From JAGOEF01 sp964511665 (GTDB lineage Bacteria > Bacteroidota > Bacteroidia > Bacteroidales > ML635J-15), in the NCBI GenBank assembly GCA_964511665.1, contig CAZEHA010000076.1, positions 1-12,494 of the forward strand: a stretch of DNA of 12,494 nt, written 5' to 3'. The notes under the pieces were generated by a model, which was not told the origin of the DNA, did no database searches, and saw only the letters and a program-made list of their open reading frames with translations. The stretch's first letter is position 1. The number at the start of each line of letters is the position of its first letter. The position numbers were made by a program, and so were the translations under genes. This document shows, piece after piece, positions 1 to 7,040 of the stretch.

Positions 1-56
1 TTTTCGCTATTCAAGAAAAAAGATTTCCTAATTTTGAATTGTTAAGGATTGACTAG
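1..56 (+). CDS. Possible C-terminal tail of an upstream plus-strand gene (partial)
   Basis: Reading frame 3 is open from the window edge to a TAG at 54-56 and would encode FAIQEKRFPNFELLRID. The main support is positional: a strong plus-strand intrinsic terminator starts 20 nt after this stop, so some plus-strand transcript should end here. The other two plus frames also stop within 45 nt, so the frame choice is weak, and 17 residues are too few to name a product. Confidence 0.3.
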   Translation, partial: FAIQEKRFPNFELLRID

Positions 57-75
57 TTAAGTTCTATGATAGAGT

Positions 76-112
76 AACTGCAGCAGAAGTATTTTTTGCT
101 GCAGTTTTTTTT
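76..112 (+). terminator. Intrinsic terminator of the gene left of the window
   Basis: A perfect 10-bp inverted repeat, AACTGCAGCA (76-85) and TGCTGCAGTT (97-106), encloses an 11-nt loop and runs into an uninterrupted T tract at 105-112. On the minus strand the hairpin is followed by TACTCTATC rather than a T tract, so it is directional for plus-strand transcription and is not a good terminator for the repeat-protein gene at 122-436. Confidence 0.8.
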
Positions 113-121
113 GCAGGCATT

Positions 122-436
122 CTATTTCTTGCGATTACCGGCTTCCGATTTCCATTCGGTGAAATAAACAATTAATTGCGCTTCGCTTTTCCATTCGGTA
201 ATATATATTTTCATATCAGCTTCCGATTTCCATTCGGTTAAATACCAAACACCACTTTGGGGCAAAGCTTCGCTTTTCCATGTTGTTTTATACACTACCA
301 TATCGGCTTCCGATTTCCATTGAGTAACATACACAATTTTATCGGCTTCACTTTTCCATTGCGTAATATATACTTTTTGCGAAAATGCTGCAGTAGCAAA
401 GCAAATCATCGAAAACAGCAATAATGTCCGAATCAT
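122..436 (-). CDS. Secreted WKSEA tandem-repeat protein, function unknown
   Basis: This encodes 104 residues. The ATG at 436 is preferred over an in-frame TTG two codons upstream because it gives a clean signal peptide: a charged MIR start, a hydrophobic core of residues 4-18 and a probable cleavage near S19/Q20. The mature part is six copies of an x-V-Y-x-T-x-W-K-S-E-A-D unit, with tryptophans at residues 27, 40, 53, 69, 82 and 95. The period is 13 residues except for a 3-residue insertion (around P59-G62) between copies 3 and 4, which splits the array into two blocks of three. The short beta-prone VYxT stretches suggest a repetitive beta fold, perhaps a small solenoid; that is inference. 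It resembles short Bacteroidota repeat proteins with recurring VY...EAD units (possibly the group labelled DUF6150, unverified). It is exported to the periplasm or beyond; there is no lipobox cysteine at the cleavage site. No partner gene is adjacent: nifJ lies upstream behind its own terminator. The reading frame is convincing; the role is unknown. Confidence 0.75.
   Translation of the reverse strand: MIRTLLLFSMICFATAAFSQKVYITQWKSEADKIVYVTQWKSEADMVVYKTTWKSEALPQSGVWYLTEWKSEADMKIYITEWKSEAQLIVYFTEWKSEAGNRKK
140..376 (-). repeat. Six tandem 39-bp coding repeats (WKSEA units)
   Basis: The tryptophan codons (CCA on the plus strand) lie at 152, 191, 230, 278, 317 and 356: exact 39-bp steps apart from one 48-bp step between 230 and 278. 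The invariant core codes WKSEA. Reading from the N-terminus, the serine codon is AGT, TCG, AGC, TCG, AGC, TCG, so the two serine codon families alternate without exception. The VYxT half and the residue before the tryptophan (Q, Q, T, E, E, E) vary more. Confidence 0.9.
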
Positions 437-490
437 AATCAAGGCTTAAATTATCAAGGTCTTCAATAATGCAAAAATCGTGCATAAAAC

Positions 491-523
491 AAGAAATGAC
501 CGCCACAGGGACAGTCATTTCTT
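491..523 (-). terminator. Probable intrinsic terminator of nifJ
   Basis: A perfect 10-bp inverted repeat (AAGAAATGAC at 491-500 and GTCATTTCTT at 514-523) has a 13-nt GC-rich loop and lies 18 bp past the nifJ stop. Read on the minus strand, the stem ends in TTCTT and continues GTTTTATG, an imperfect T tract. It also insulates the repeat-protein gene from nifJ. Confidence 0.6.
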
Positions 524-541
524 ACATATTTATTTTAAATA

Positions 542-3500
542 TTAATTACCGGTTAAGCGTTTGTAGTAGTTAAAACGCCATTTTGCATTGCGTTCGGCTT
601 CTTCGAAAAGGATCTTTGCTTCCTTAGGAAACGATTTAACCAGCGACGAATAGCGTACTTCGCTCATGAGAAAATCCTGGAACTTACTCCAATCGGGCTC
701 TTTACTGTCGAGAACAAAGGGATTTTGTCCTTCGGCTTCGAGCAGAGGATTGTAACGGAACATCTGCCAGTAACCTGCCTCTACTGCAAACTCTTGTTGC
801 GCTTGAGTTTTACCCATACCGGCATTCAACCCGTGATTAATGCAAGGCGAGTAGGCAATAAGAATTGAGGGTCCCGGGTAGGCCTCGGCTTCTTTTAATG
901 CTTTGAAAAACTGGTTTTGGCTAGCACCTATTGCAACCTGAGCAACATATACATAACCATAGGTCATGGCCATAGCTCCCAGGTCTTTCTTCCTTGTACG
1001 CATACCTGCAGCAGCAAATTTAGCAACTGCGCCAACGGGTGTCGATTTTGAGGCCTGCCCCCCTGTATTGGAGTACACCTCGGTATCGAGCACCAAAATG
1101 TTTACATCTTTACCAGTGGCAATTACATGATCGAGACCTCCAAATCCTATGTCGTAAGCCCACCCGTCGCCACCAATAATCCATATAGATTTCTTAACCA
1201 AATATTCTTTTAGTTTTAGAATTTCGGTAGCACTGTTGTCAGTTTTTGTCTTTAGTGCATCTATCAGTTGCTTCGAAATGGTTTGAGAAGCTTCAGCGTT
1301 ATCCTTGTTTTCGCGCCATTGTTTTGCAATATTCATGGTAGCCTCATCCCAGTTTGCTTTTTCGATGAGCAGGCAAATTTTCTCACGCATTTTTTCGATA
1401 CCTACCGAAATGCCAAATCCATATTCGGCATTGTCTTCGAATAGAGAATTTGCCCAGGCGGGACCACAGCCTGATTTTGAATGGGGACGGTAAGGAGTGC
1501 TGGGAGCAGAACCACCATATATGCTGGAGCAACCGGTAGCGTTGGCTACAATCATGCGTTCTCCGAACAATTGCGATGCTGCTTTAATATAAGGTGTTTC
1601 TCCGCATCCGGCACAAGCGCCCGAGAATTCGAACAAGGGTTGTGCAAACTGACTGTTCCTTACGGTTTTTTCTTTGGGTAAGATATGATCTTTGTAACCC
1701 ACAACCTCATCCATATAAGTCCAACGTGCAATTTCATCTTTTTGAGTATCGATGAGTTTCATTTCGAGTGCTTTTACCTTAGCCGGACAAACATCGGCGC
1801 AATTTCCGCAGCCGGTGCAGTCGAGTACGCTAACTTGCATACGGAACTGAAACTCTTTGGTGCCTCCTGTTCCGGTGATGGTCTTTGTTCCTGCCGGGGC
1901 ATTTTCAAGCTCTTCTTTAGTGAGAAGGAATGGTCGTATGGCAGCGTGAGGGCAAACAAATGCACATTGGTTGCACTGAATGCAGTTTTCTGCTATCCAT
2001 TCGGGAATATTCACGGCAACTCCTCTTTTTTCGTATTGTGTGGTTCCCGATGGAAAAGAACCATCTTCGCGGTCGATAAATGTAGATACGGGAAGGTTGT
2101 CGCCGTTTTGTGAATTAATTACATCGGCAACTTCACTTATAAATGTGGGTACTACACTGTTGCGTTCAACCGAAAAAGGTTTTGCGTTAATTGTATTCCA
2201 TTCTGAAGGAACATCAATTTCTACGTAGGTGCAACAGCCTGCATCGATGGCATCGTGGTTCATTTTAACAACGTGTTCTCCTTTGCGGCCAAATGATTTT
2301 ACCACCATGTGTTTCATTTCCTCAACAGCCAATTCATAAGGAATTACATTGGTGATTTTAAAAAATGCCGACTGCATGATAGTGTTGGTGCGATTGCCAA
2401 GTCCGAGGTTTTCAGCAATTTCGGTAGCATTAATAACATAAAACCTTATGTTTTTGCCGGCAATTGTCTTTTTCATATGATCGGGAAGTTTTTCGAGAGT
2501 TTCTTTCACCGACCAGATGGAGTTGTATAGAAATGTGCCACCGGGTTTTATGCCTTTAAGAACATCGTAGAGATAGATATAAGCCGGAACATGACAGGCA
2601 ACAAAGTCCGGTGAGTTAATCAGATAAGGTGCACGGATGGGTTTGTCACCGAAACGGAGGTGAGAAGAAGTAAAACCTCCCGATTTTTTGGAATCGTAGG
2701 CAAAGTATGCCTGACAGTATTTATTGGTAGTTTCTCCAATTATTTTAATACTGTTTTTATTGGCGCCCACCGTACCATCAGAACCAAGTCCGTAGAATTT
2801 ACTTTCGAAGGTTCCTTTGGGTAATACCGTAACATCGGGTTTAAGCGGTAACGATTTGTAGGTTACGTCATCAACAATACCAACGGTGAATCCGTTTTTA
2901 GGTTCATTCATTGCCAGGTTTTCGTAAACCGTCATAATCATTGCCGGAGTGGTGTCTTTCGACGATAGCCCATAACGGCCGCCAACAATAAGAGGCGCAT
3001 TTTCATTGTTATAGAATATGTCTTTCACGTCAAGATAAAGGGGTTCTCCGTTGGCTCCCGGTTCTTTGGTGCGGTCGAGTACTGCTATGCGTTTTACCGA
3101 CTTAGGCAACACCTTACGGAAATATTTTTCGGAAAAAGGTCTATAAAGATGAACGGTGATAAGTCCTATCTTCTCTCCTTCATTCATCTTGTAATCGATA
3201 ACTTCTTTAATGGTATCGGTAATCGATCCCATGGCAATGATGATGTTTTCGGCATCGGGAGCACCATAGTAGGTAAATGGATGATATTCACGACCTGTTA
3301 AAGCACTCAGTTGCTGCATATAATCTTCAACGATATCGGGCACAGCATCGTAATATTTGTTACATGCTTCTCGTGCCTGAAAAAAGATATCGGGATTTTG
3401 TGCTGTGCCACGGGTAACCGGTCTTTCGGGGTTCAAACTTGAATCGCGAAAGTGTTGTAGCATTTTCTGGTCGATAAGGTCTGTCATATCTTCGTTTTCG

Positions 3501-4063
3501 AAATACTCAACTTTTTGAATTTCGTGTGAAGTGCGGAATCCGTCGAAATAATGAAGAAAAGGAATCCTCGACTTGATTGCTGCTAAGTGCGCCACCGGAG
3601 CTATATCCATGATTTCCTGTACCGAGCCGGTTGCCAGCAGGGCAAATCCTGTTCCACGGGTGCTCATCACATCGCTGTGGTCTCCAAAAATTGATAAGGC
3701 ATGCGATGCCACGGTTCGTGCACTTACGTGAAAAACAGCAGGAAGTAGCTCTCCGGCAATTTTATACATGTTCGGAATCATCAGAAGCAGCCCTTGCGAA
3801 GCTGTATAGGTTGAGGTTAATGCTCCGGCTTGCAATGCACCGTGCACTGCGCCGGCAGCACCCGCTTCGCTTTGCATTTCTTCGACCCGTACTGTTTGTC
3901 CGAAAATATTTTTTCTGCCGGCTGCAGCCCATTCGTCAACATTTTCTGCCATGTTCGACGAGGGAGTGATTGGATAAATACAAGCAACTTCGCTGAACAT
4001 GTAAGCTACATGTGCTGCAGCGTGGTTTCCGTCGCATGTAATGAATTTTTTTGCTTTTGTCAT
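542..4063 (-). CDS. nifJ: Pyruvate:ferredoxin (flavodoxin) oxidoreductase, single-chain, full length
   Basis: This cytoplasmic thiamine-diphosphate/iron-sulfur enzyme converts pyruvate and CoA to acetyl-CoA and CO2 while reducing ferredoxin or flavodoxin, the usual pyruvate-cleaving step of anaerobic Bacteroidota. Its 1173 residues match the single-polypeptide family (about 1170-1200). The N-terminal TPP-pyrimidine domain shows YPITPSS at 30-36 and EEMQSEAGA at 61-69. Two ferredoxin-type 4Fe-4S motifs follow: C694, C697, C700, C704 and C749, C752, C755, C759. The proximal third cluster has C817, C820, C845 and C1074, the pattern known from the Desulfovibrio enzyme. The TPP/Mg motif begins GDGWAYD at 965 and reaches N999 in VYSNTGG. 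All cofactor ligands are present, so it should be active. The start is ATG at 4063. It appears monocistronic: a terminator follows, and the 199 bp between it and the next gene upstream (stop at 4263) are AT-rich with no convincing -33/-7 pair. Confidence 0.97.
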   Translation of the reverse strand: MTKAKKFITCDGNHAAAHVAYMFSEVACIYPITPSSNMAENVDEWAAAGRKNIFGQTVRVEEMQSEAGAAGAVHGALQAGALTSTYTASQGLLLMIPNMYKIAGELLPAVFHVSARTVASHALSIFGDHSDVMSTRGTGFALLATGSVQEIMDIAPVAHLAAIKSRIPFLHYFDGFRTSHEIQKVEYFENEDMTDLIDQKMLQHFRDSSLNPERPVTRGTAQNPDIFFQAREACNKYYDAVPDIVEDYMQQLSALTGREYHPFTYYGAPDAENIIIAMGSITDTIKEVIDYKMNEGEKIGLITVHLYRPFSEKYFRKVLPKSVKRIAVLDRTKEPGANGEPLYLDVKDIFYNNENAPLIVGGRYGLSSKDTTPAMIMTVYENLAMNEPKNGFTVGIVDDVTYKSLPLKPDVTVLPKGTFESKFYGLGSDGTVGANKNSIKIIGETTNKYCQAYFAYDSKKSGGFTSSHLRFGDKPIRAPYLINSPDFVACHVPAYIYLYDVLKGIKPGGTFLYNSIWSVKETLEKLPDHMKKTIAGKNIRFYVINATEIAENLGLGNRTNTIMQSAFFKITNVIPYELAVEEMKHMVVKSFGRKGEHVVKMNHDAIDAGCCTYVEIDVPSEWNTINAKPFSVERNSVVPTFISEVADVINSQNGDNLPVSTFIDREDGSFPSGTTQYEKRGVAVNIPEWIAENCIQCNQCAFVCPHAAIRPFLLTKEELENAPAGTKTITGTGGTKEFQFRMQVSVLDCTGCGNCADVCPAKVKALEMKLIDTQKDEIARWTYMDEVVGYKDHILPKEKTVRNSQFAQPLFEFSGACAGCGETPYIKAASQLFGERMIVANATGCSSIYGGSAPSTPYRPHSKSGCGPAWANSLFEDNAEYGFGISVGIEKMREKICLLIEKANWDEATMNIAKQWRENKDNAEASQTISKQLIDALKTKTDNSATEILKLKEYLVKKSIWIIGGDGWAYDIGFGGLDHVIATGKDVNILVLDTEVYSNTGGQASKSTPVGAVAKFAAAGMRTRKKDLGAMAMTYGYVYVAQVAIGASQNQFFKALKEAEAYPGPSILIAYSPCINHGLNAGMGKTQAQQEFAVEAGYWQMFRYNPLLEAEGQNPFVLDSKEPDWSKFQDFLMSEVRYSSLVKSFPKEAKILFEEAERNAKWRFNYYKRLTGN

Positions 4064-4262
4064 CGTTTTAACCGATTAGTTTAACTATATTTTTTAATAA
4101 CCCTGATTTTTTTCGAGTTTGCTAAATTAATAATTTTAATCAATTTATTTGCCGATTTCGATATGTTGTTCGGTTAGTTTTACCTCTTTGTTCGTCTTTG
4201 GCTGCGACAAACTTGCTCTGAAATTGCATTCAGGTTCTCATCAGTATCTTCAGCAAGCTTGT

Positions 4263-4796
4263 TTAATCTGATTTCTGGCCAACAAAATAGTCAGCCTTAT
4301 CATGAAACAACAGATTGAATGTTGTGAGCGAACCATAAATACGGGTGATGTATTGTTGTAAATTGATTTTTTCTTCATCGTTTAACTTTGCATTACTGTT
4401 GATATTCTGCTCTAATACACGCAGACGATCGCGAAGCATCACGATTTTATGAAAAAATACCTCAATGGGAATCTCCTTTTCTTTCAAGCCCTGGGCTCCG
4501 GGTCGCAGGATTATTGTTCCGTTTATCCACTTTTCGCCCAATTCTGTTTTTTCGTGCCAAAGTCCATAGTCGTCTAATACATTGCGAATCATGGTTTCTA
4601 TTTGGGTGATGTTAAATTCGGGTCGGGGAGCATTCTCGGGGAGATAAACCACCTCGGCCTCCATCTTGCGCTTCGATATTTGCATTTCGCCTGCTCGCGC
4701 AAATATGATGTCATATGAAGTGATATTATCTTTTACAATAGCTCCTTTCCCATATAAGTCGTGCTCAATCACTGTTCCTACAGGTAAGTTTTCCAT
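4263..4796 (-). CDS. Conserved Bacteroidota protein of unknown function with Tudor/SH3-like N-terminus
   Basis: This encodes 177 residues, soluble, with no signal peptide or membrane segment. Residues 5-50 (GTVIEHDLYGKGAIVK and onward) have the look of a small SH3/Tudor-like barrel as found at the C-terminus of UvrD/PcrA helicases and in CarD-type proteins, where a similar G-x-V-x-H-x-x-x-G-x-G pattern occurs; this is pattern similarity only. Residues 60-85 are amphipathic, and residues 105-165 (KEIPIEVFFHKIVMLRDRLR, then KLNDEEK, LQQYITRIYGSLTTFN) look largely helical and are the part I recall as conserved in hypothetical proteins of this phylum. It lies directly downstream of rho on the same strand, but a terminator ends the rho transcript and a good promoter serves this gene, so it is an independent unit. 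A link to nucleic acid or RNA polymerase would fit both the fold guess and the rho neighbourhood but is not shown. Confidence 0.85.
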   Translation of the reverse strand: MENLPVGTVIEHDLYGKGAIVKDNITSYDIIFARAGEMQISKRKMEAEVVYLPENAPRPEFNITQIETMIRNVLDDYGLWHEKTELGEKWINGTIILRPGAQGLKEKEIPIEVFFHKIVMLRDRLRVLEQNINSNAKLNDEEKINLQQYITRIYGSLTTFNLLFHDKADYFVGQKSD

Positions 4797-4822
4797 ATTT
4801 CAAATTGTTTTGTTTACGAATC

Positions 4823-4853
4823 CAAATATACAAAAACAAGAAAGACGCTCAAA
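4823..4853 (-). promoter_or_regulatory. Bacteroidota-type promoter for the 4263-4796 gene
   Basis: Read on the minus strand there is a -33 TTTG (4853-4850), a 19-nt spacer and a perfect -7 element TATATTTG (4830-4823). This matches the TTTG / TAnnTTTG consensus and spacing of the phylum. Transcription would start near 4816, leaving a 5' leader of about 20 nt. The -33 element coincides with the loop of the rho terminator. Confidence 0.75.
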
Positions 4854-4861
4854 GCGTCTTT
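4831..4861 (-). terminator. Intrinsic terminator of rho
   Basis: A perfect 8-bp stem, AAAGACGC (4841-4848) and GCGTCTTT (4854-4861), has a 5-nt loop (4849-4853). On the minus strand it is followed by CTTGTTTTTG. It lies 25 bp after the rho stop codon. The loop and the T-rich tail are shared with the promoter of the next gene. Confidence 0.75.
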
Positions 4862-4885
4862 TCAAAAGAATATTACGATAAACAA

Positions 4886-6811
4886 CTACAGTTTATCCAT
4901 AGTCATTAAAAATTCAATATTCGACTTGGTGTTTGGTAAACGTTGTCTCATAAACTCCATGGCTTCGAGAGAATTCATGTCGGCCAAGAACTCTCTTAAA
5001 ATCCAAACGCGGCTCAATACGTCGCCGGGTATAAGCAAATCTTCGCGACGTGTGCTCGAAGCAGTGATGTCGACTGCAGGATATATGCGGCGATTCGAAA
5101 GCTTGCGATCGAGTTGCAATTCCATATTTCCGGTACCTTTAAATTCTTCGAAAATCACATCATCCATTTTAGAGCCGGTTTCTGTTAATGCAGTTGCCAA
5201 AATGGTAAGAGAGCCGCCACCTTCTATGTTACGTGCTGCACCAAAGAATCGTTTGGGTTTATGAAGTGCATTGCTGTCGACTCCGCCCGACAACACTCTT
5301 CCCGATGCAGGAGCCACGGTGTTGTAGGCTCTGGCTAAACGAGTAATCGAATCGAGGAGAATAATAACATCGTGGCCACACTCCACCATTCTCTTTGCTT
5401 TTTCGAGTACGATGGTACTAACCCTAACGTGTCGCTCGGCCGGTTCATCGAAGGTGGAAGCAATTACTTCGGCATTTACATTGCGAGCCATGTCGGTAAC
5501 TTCTTCCGGTCGCTCGTCAATGAGAAGAATCATCAGATATGCCTCGGGGTGATTGGCCGCAATGGCATTGGCAATCTCCTGTAACAATACTGTTTTGCCG
5601 GTCTTGGGTTGTGCCACAATTAGTCCTCGCTGACCTTTTCCAATGGGTGAAAACAAATCGACGATGCGTGTCGATAAGGTTGCTTTACCGTTTCCTGTGA
5701 TATTGAACTTTTCATTTGGAAACAACGGGGTAAGATGGTCGAAAGGAATTCTGTCGCGCATCACCGAGGGGTCGAGACCGTTGATTTTATTAATTTTAAT
5801 CAAAGGAAAATATTTTTCTCCTTCTTTTGGAGGCCTGATGGTCCCCTCAACTGTATCGCCTGTTTTTAGGCCAAAGAGCTTTATTTGCGACTGACTTACA
5901 TAAACGTCATCGGGACTGTTAAGGTAGTTGTAGTCTGACGATCGCAGGAATCCGTAACCTTCGGGCACAATTTCGAGCACACCGGTTGACGTAATTATTC
6001 CACCGAATTCAAATGTTTGTGCAGGCGTTTCTTTGATAGGCTCAGTCTTAGCTGAATGAGCTTCTTGGCTGATTTCGGCAGGCTTGTTGTCGGGTTCTTT
6101 GGGGGCTTGCGCACTGGGCTGAGCTGTTATTTTCTCGTTTGCATTTTCGTGCTTATGCACGGTTTTTTCCGGTTCAATTGCAATTGCTGTGTTTTTTTTG
6201 TGAAAATTCTCTTTGTGCTCTTGCTTATATCCTGTTCTATCTTTTATTTCGGGCTTTTCGGGAACCACCACGATTTGCTTTTGAGCAGGTGTGTTATCTA
6301 CTTGCTCGCTGACAATTTTTTCGGCACGTGCATTTTTTCTGCGTTTGCGCTTTTTTGTGCTTGGTTCTTCTTTTGTGGTTTGCTCTTTTTTCTCTTTCTC
6401 GGCTTTCAGTATTTTTTCGATAATATCATCATCGCTGTCTTTTTCTTCGGGGGTCACAGGTCTGCGCTTGCGATGCGGTAAGTTTGAAGCATCTTCTTCA
6501 TTGAATTCGCGAATGGCAGGTTTGGCTGCTGAATCATCTGCTTTTGTCTCTACCTGATTTTGAGCAGAAAACAGCGTGTATTCTTTGGGTTGATTTTCGT
6601 TGGTGGTTATTTTTACGGCTCGCCTTCGTTGACGTGGTGGGCGTTTTTTCGATTCATCAGGTTTTACGGCCTCTATTTCGGCCTGTTGATCGAGGATGCG
6701 ATAAACCAAGTCTTCCTTTTTCATTGTATCGATGCGATTAAGACCCATTTCTTTAGCAATGAGTCGAAGCGCAATCAGTGTCTTCTCATTAAGTTGGTTA
6801 ATGTCGTACAT
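4886..6811 (-). CDS. rho: Transcription termination factor Rho with ~220-residue charged insertion
   Basis: Rho is a hexameric RNA-dependent ATPase that binds C-rich RNA and releases RNA polymerase. The protein has 641 residues. Residues 1-47 are the SAP-like Rho N-domain, about 48-268 are a low-complexity K/E/P/Q/R-rich stretch predicted to be disordered, about 271-345 are the cold-shock RNA-binding domain (EGYGFLRS near 284), and the rest is the ATPase. The Walker A motif PKTGKT is at 402-407 with K406; the Walker B aspartate is D487 in LLDSITRLARAYN. K406 and D487 both sit exactly 222 residues beyond K184 and D265 of E. coli Rho (419 residues, and 419 + 222 = 641), so the core appears collinear and all extra length lies before it. 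Long disordered insertions are typical of Bacteroidota Rho, and in Bacteroides thetaiotaomicron this region is reported to drive phase separation. The start is ATG at 6811. The gene diverges from the sigma factor gene. Confidence 0.97.
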   Translation of the reverse strand: MYDINQLNEKTLIALRLIAKEMGLNRIDTMKKEDLVYRILDQQAEIEAVKPDESKKRPPRQRRRAVKITTNENQPKEYTLFSAQNQVETKADDSAAKPAIREFNEEDASNLPHRKRRPVTPEEKDSDDDIIEKILKAEKEKKEQTTKEEPSTKKRKRRKNARAEKIVSEQVDNTPAQKQIVVVPEKPEIKDRTGYKQEHKENFHKKNTAIAIEPEKTVHKHENANEKITAQPSAQAPKEPDNKPAEISQEAHSAKTEPIKETPAQTFEFGGIITSTGVLEIVPEGYGFLRSSDYNYLNSPDDVYVSQSQIKLFGLKTGDTVEGTIRPPKEGEKYFPLIKINKINGLDPSVMRDRIPFDHLTPLFPNEKFNITGNGKATLSTRIVDLFSPIGKGQRGLIVAQPKTGKTVLLQEIANAIAANHPEAYLMILLIDERPEEVTDMARNVNAEVIASTFDEPAERHVRVSTIVLEKAKRMVECGHDVIILLDSITRLARAYNTVAPASGRVLSGGVDSNALHKPKRFFGAARNIEGGGSLTILATALTETGSKMDDVIFEEFKGTGNMELQLDRKLSNRRIYPAVDITASSTRREDLLIPGDVLSRVWILREFLADMNSLEAMEFMRQRLPNTKSNIEFLMTMDKL

Positions 6812-6891
6812 TAAAATTAATTTTTAGATAGTAAATAACATTTTTGTGGGTAAAATACAGTCTCTAATAAAGATGGCTGTGAAATTCGATG

Positions 6892-6922
6892 CAATTATAG
6901 CTAAAAAAACAAACAATAACAA
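6892..6922 (-). promoter_or_regulatory. Candidate rho promoter
   Basis: On the minus strand a -33 TTG (6922-6920), a 20-nt spacer and TATAATTG (6899-6892) match the phylum consensus at 5 of 6 fixed positions of the -7 box. The implied leader before the rho ATG is about 75 nt. The surrounding tract is so AT-rich that a chance match is possible. Confidence 0.35.
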
Positions 6923-6974
6923 TAAAAAAGTATAAAAACAAAAAAAATCATGTTTAAACAAATCCTTGAATATC

Positions 6975-7009
6975 TTGTTTTTACCAAGCAACCTTTTAGT
7001 GTATAGTTG
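6975..7009 (+). promoter_or_regulatory. Candidate sigma-factor gene promoter
   Basis: TATAGTTG at 7002-7009 fits TAnnTTTG at 5 of 6 fixed positions and is 31 bp before the chosen ATG. The nearest TTG (6975-6977) is 24 nt upstream, longer than the usual 19-21, so only the -7 box is persuasive. Confidence 0.3.
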
Positions 7010-7040
7010 CGTTTTATTATTGTGTGAAAATTTTAACAAA

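Noticed and set aside
140..376. CRISPR-like array, from the regular 39-bp spacing
   Set aside because: The repeats are in frame, code a constant WKSEA motif behind a signal peptide, and lack unique spacers.
1685..2113. Plus-strand frame of 142 codons opposite nifJ
   Set aside because: It lies wholly inside the ferredoxin-domain part of nifJ, the product resembles nothing, and the nifJ frame holds all cofactor ligands.
4122..4129. TAATTTAG (minus strand) as the nifJ -7 box
   Set aside because: One mismatch in an AT-rich tract, and no TTG at 19-21 nt upstream; the nearest is 11 nt away.
6056..6481. Plus-strand frame encoding a Phe/Leu/Cys-rich, membrane-like protein opposite rho
   Set aside because: It is the complement of the Lys/Glu-rich disordered part of rho; such codons read backwards as hydrophobic residues. 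There is no start context of its own, and rho is certain.
6824..7039. Minus-strand short hydrophobic frame between rho and the sigma gene
   Set aside because: It covers the bidirectional promoter region, is Lys/Phe-rich from AT bias, and shows no domain.
6966..7040. Upstream ATG extending the sigma factor by 25 residues
   Set aside because: The extension is hydrophobic, covers the -7 box candidate, and family members start at MRQLK.
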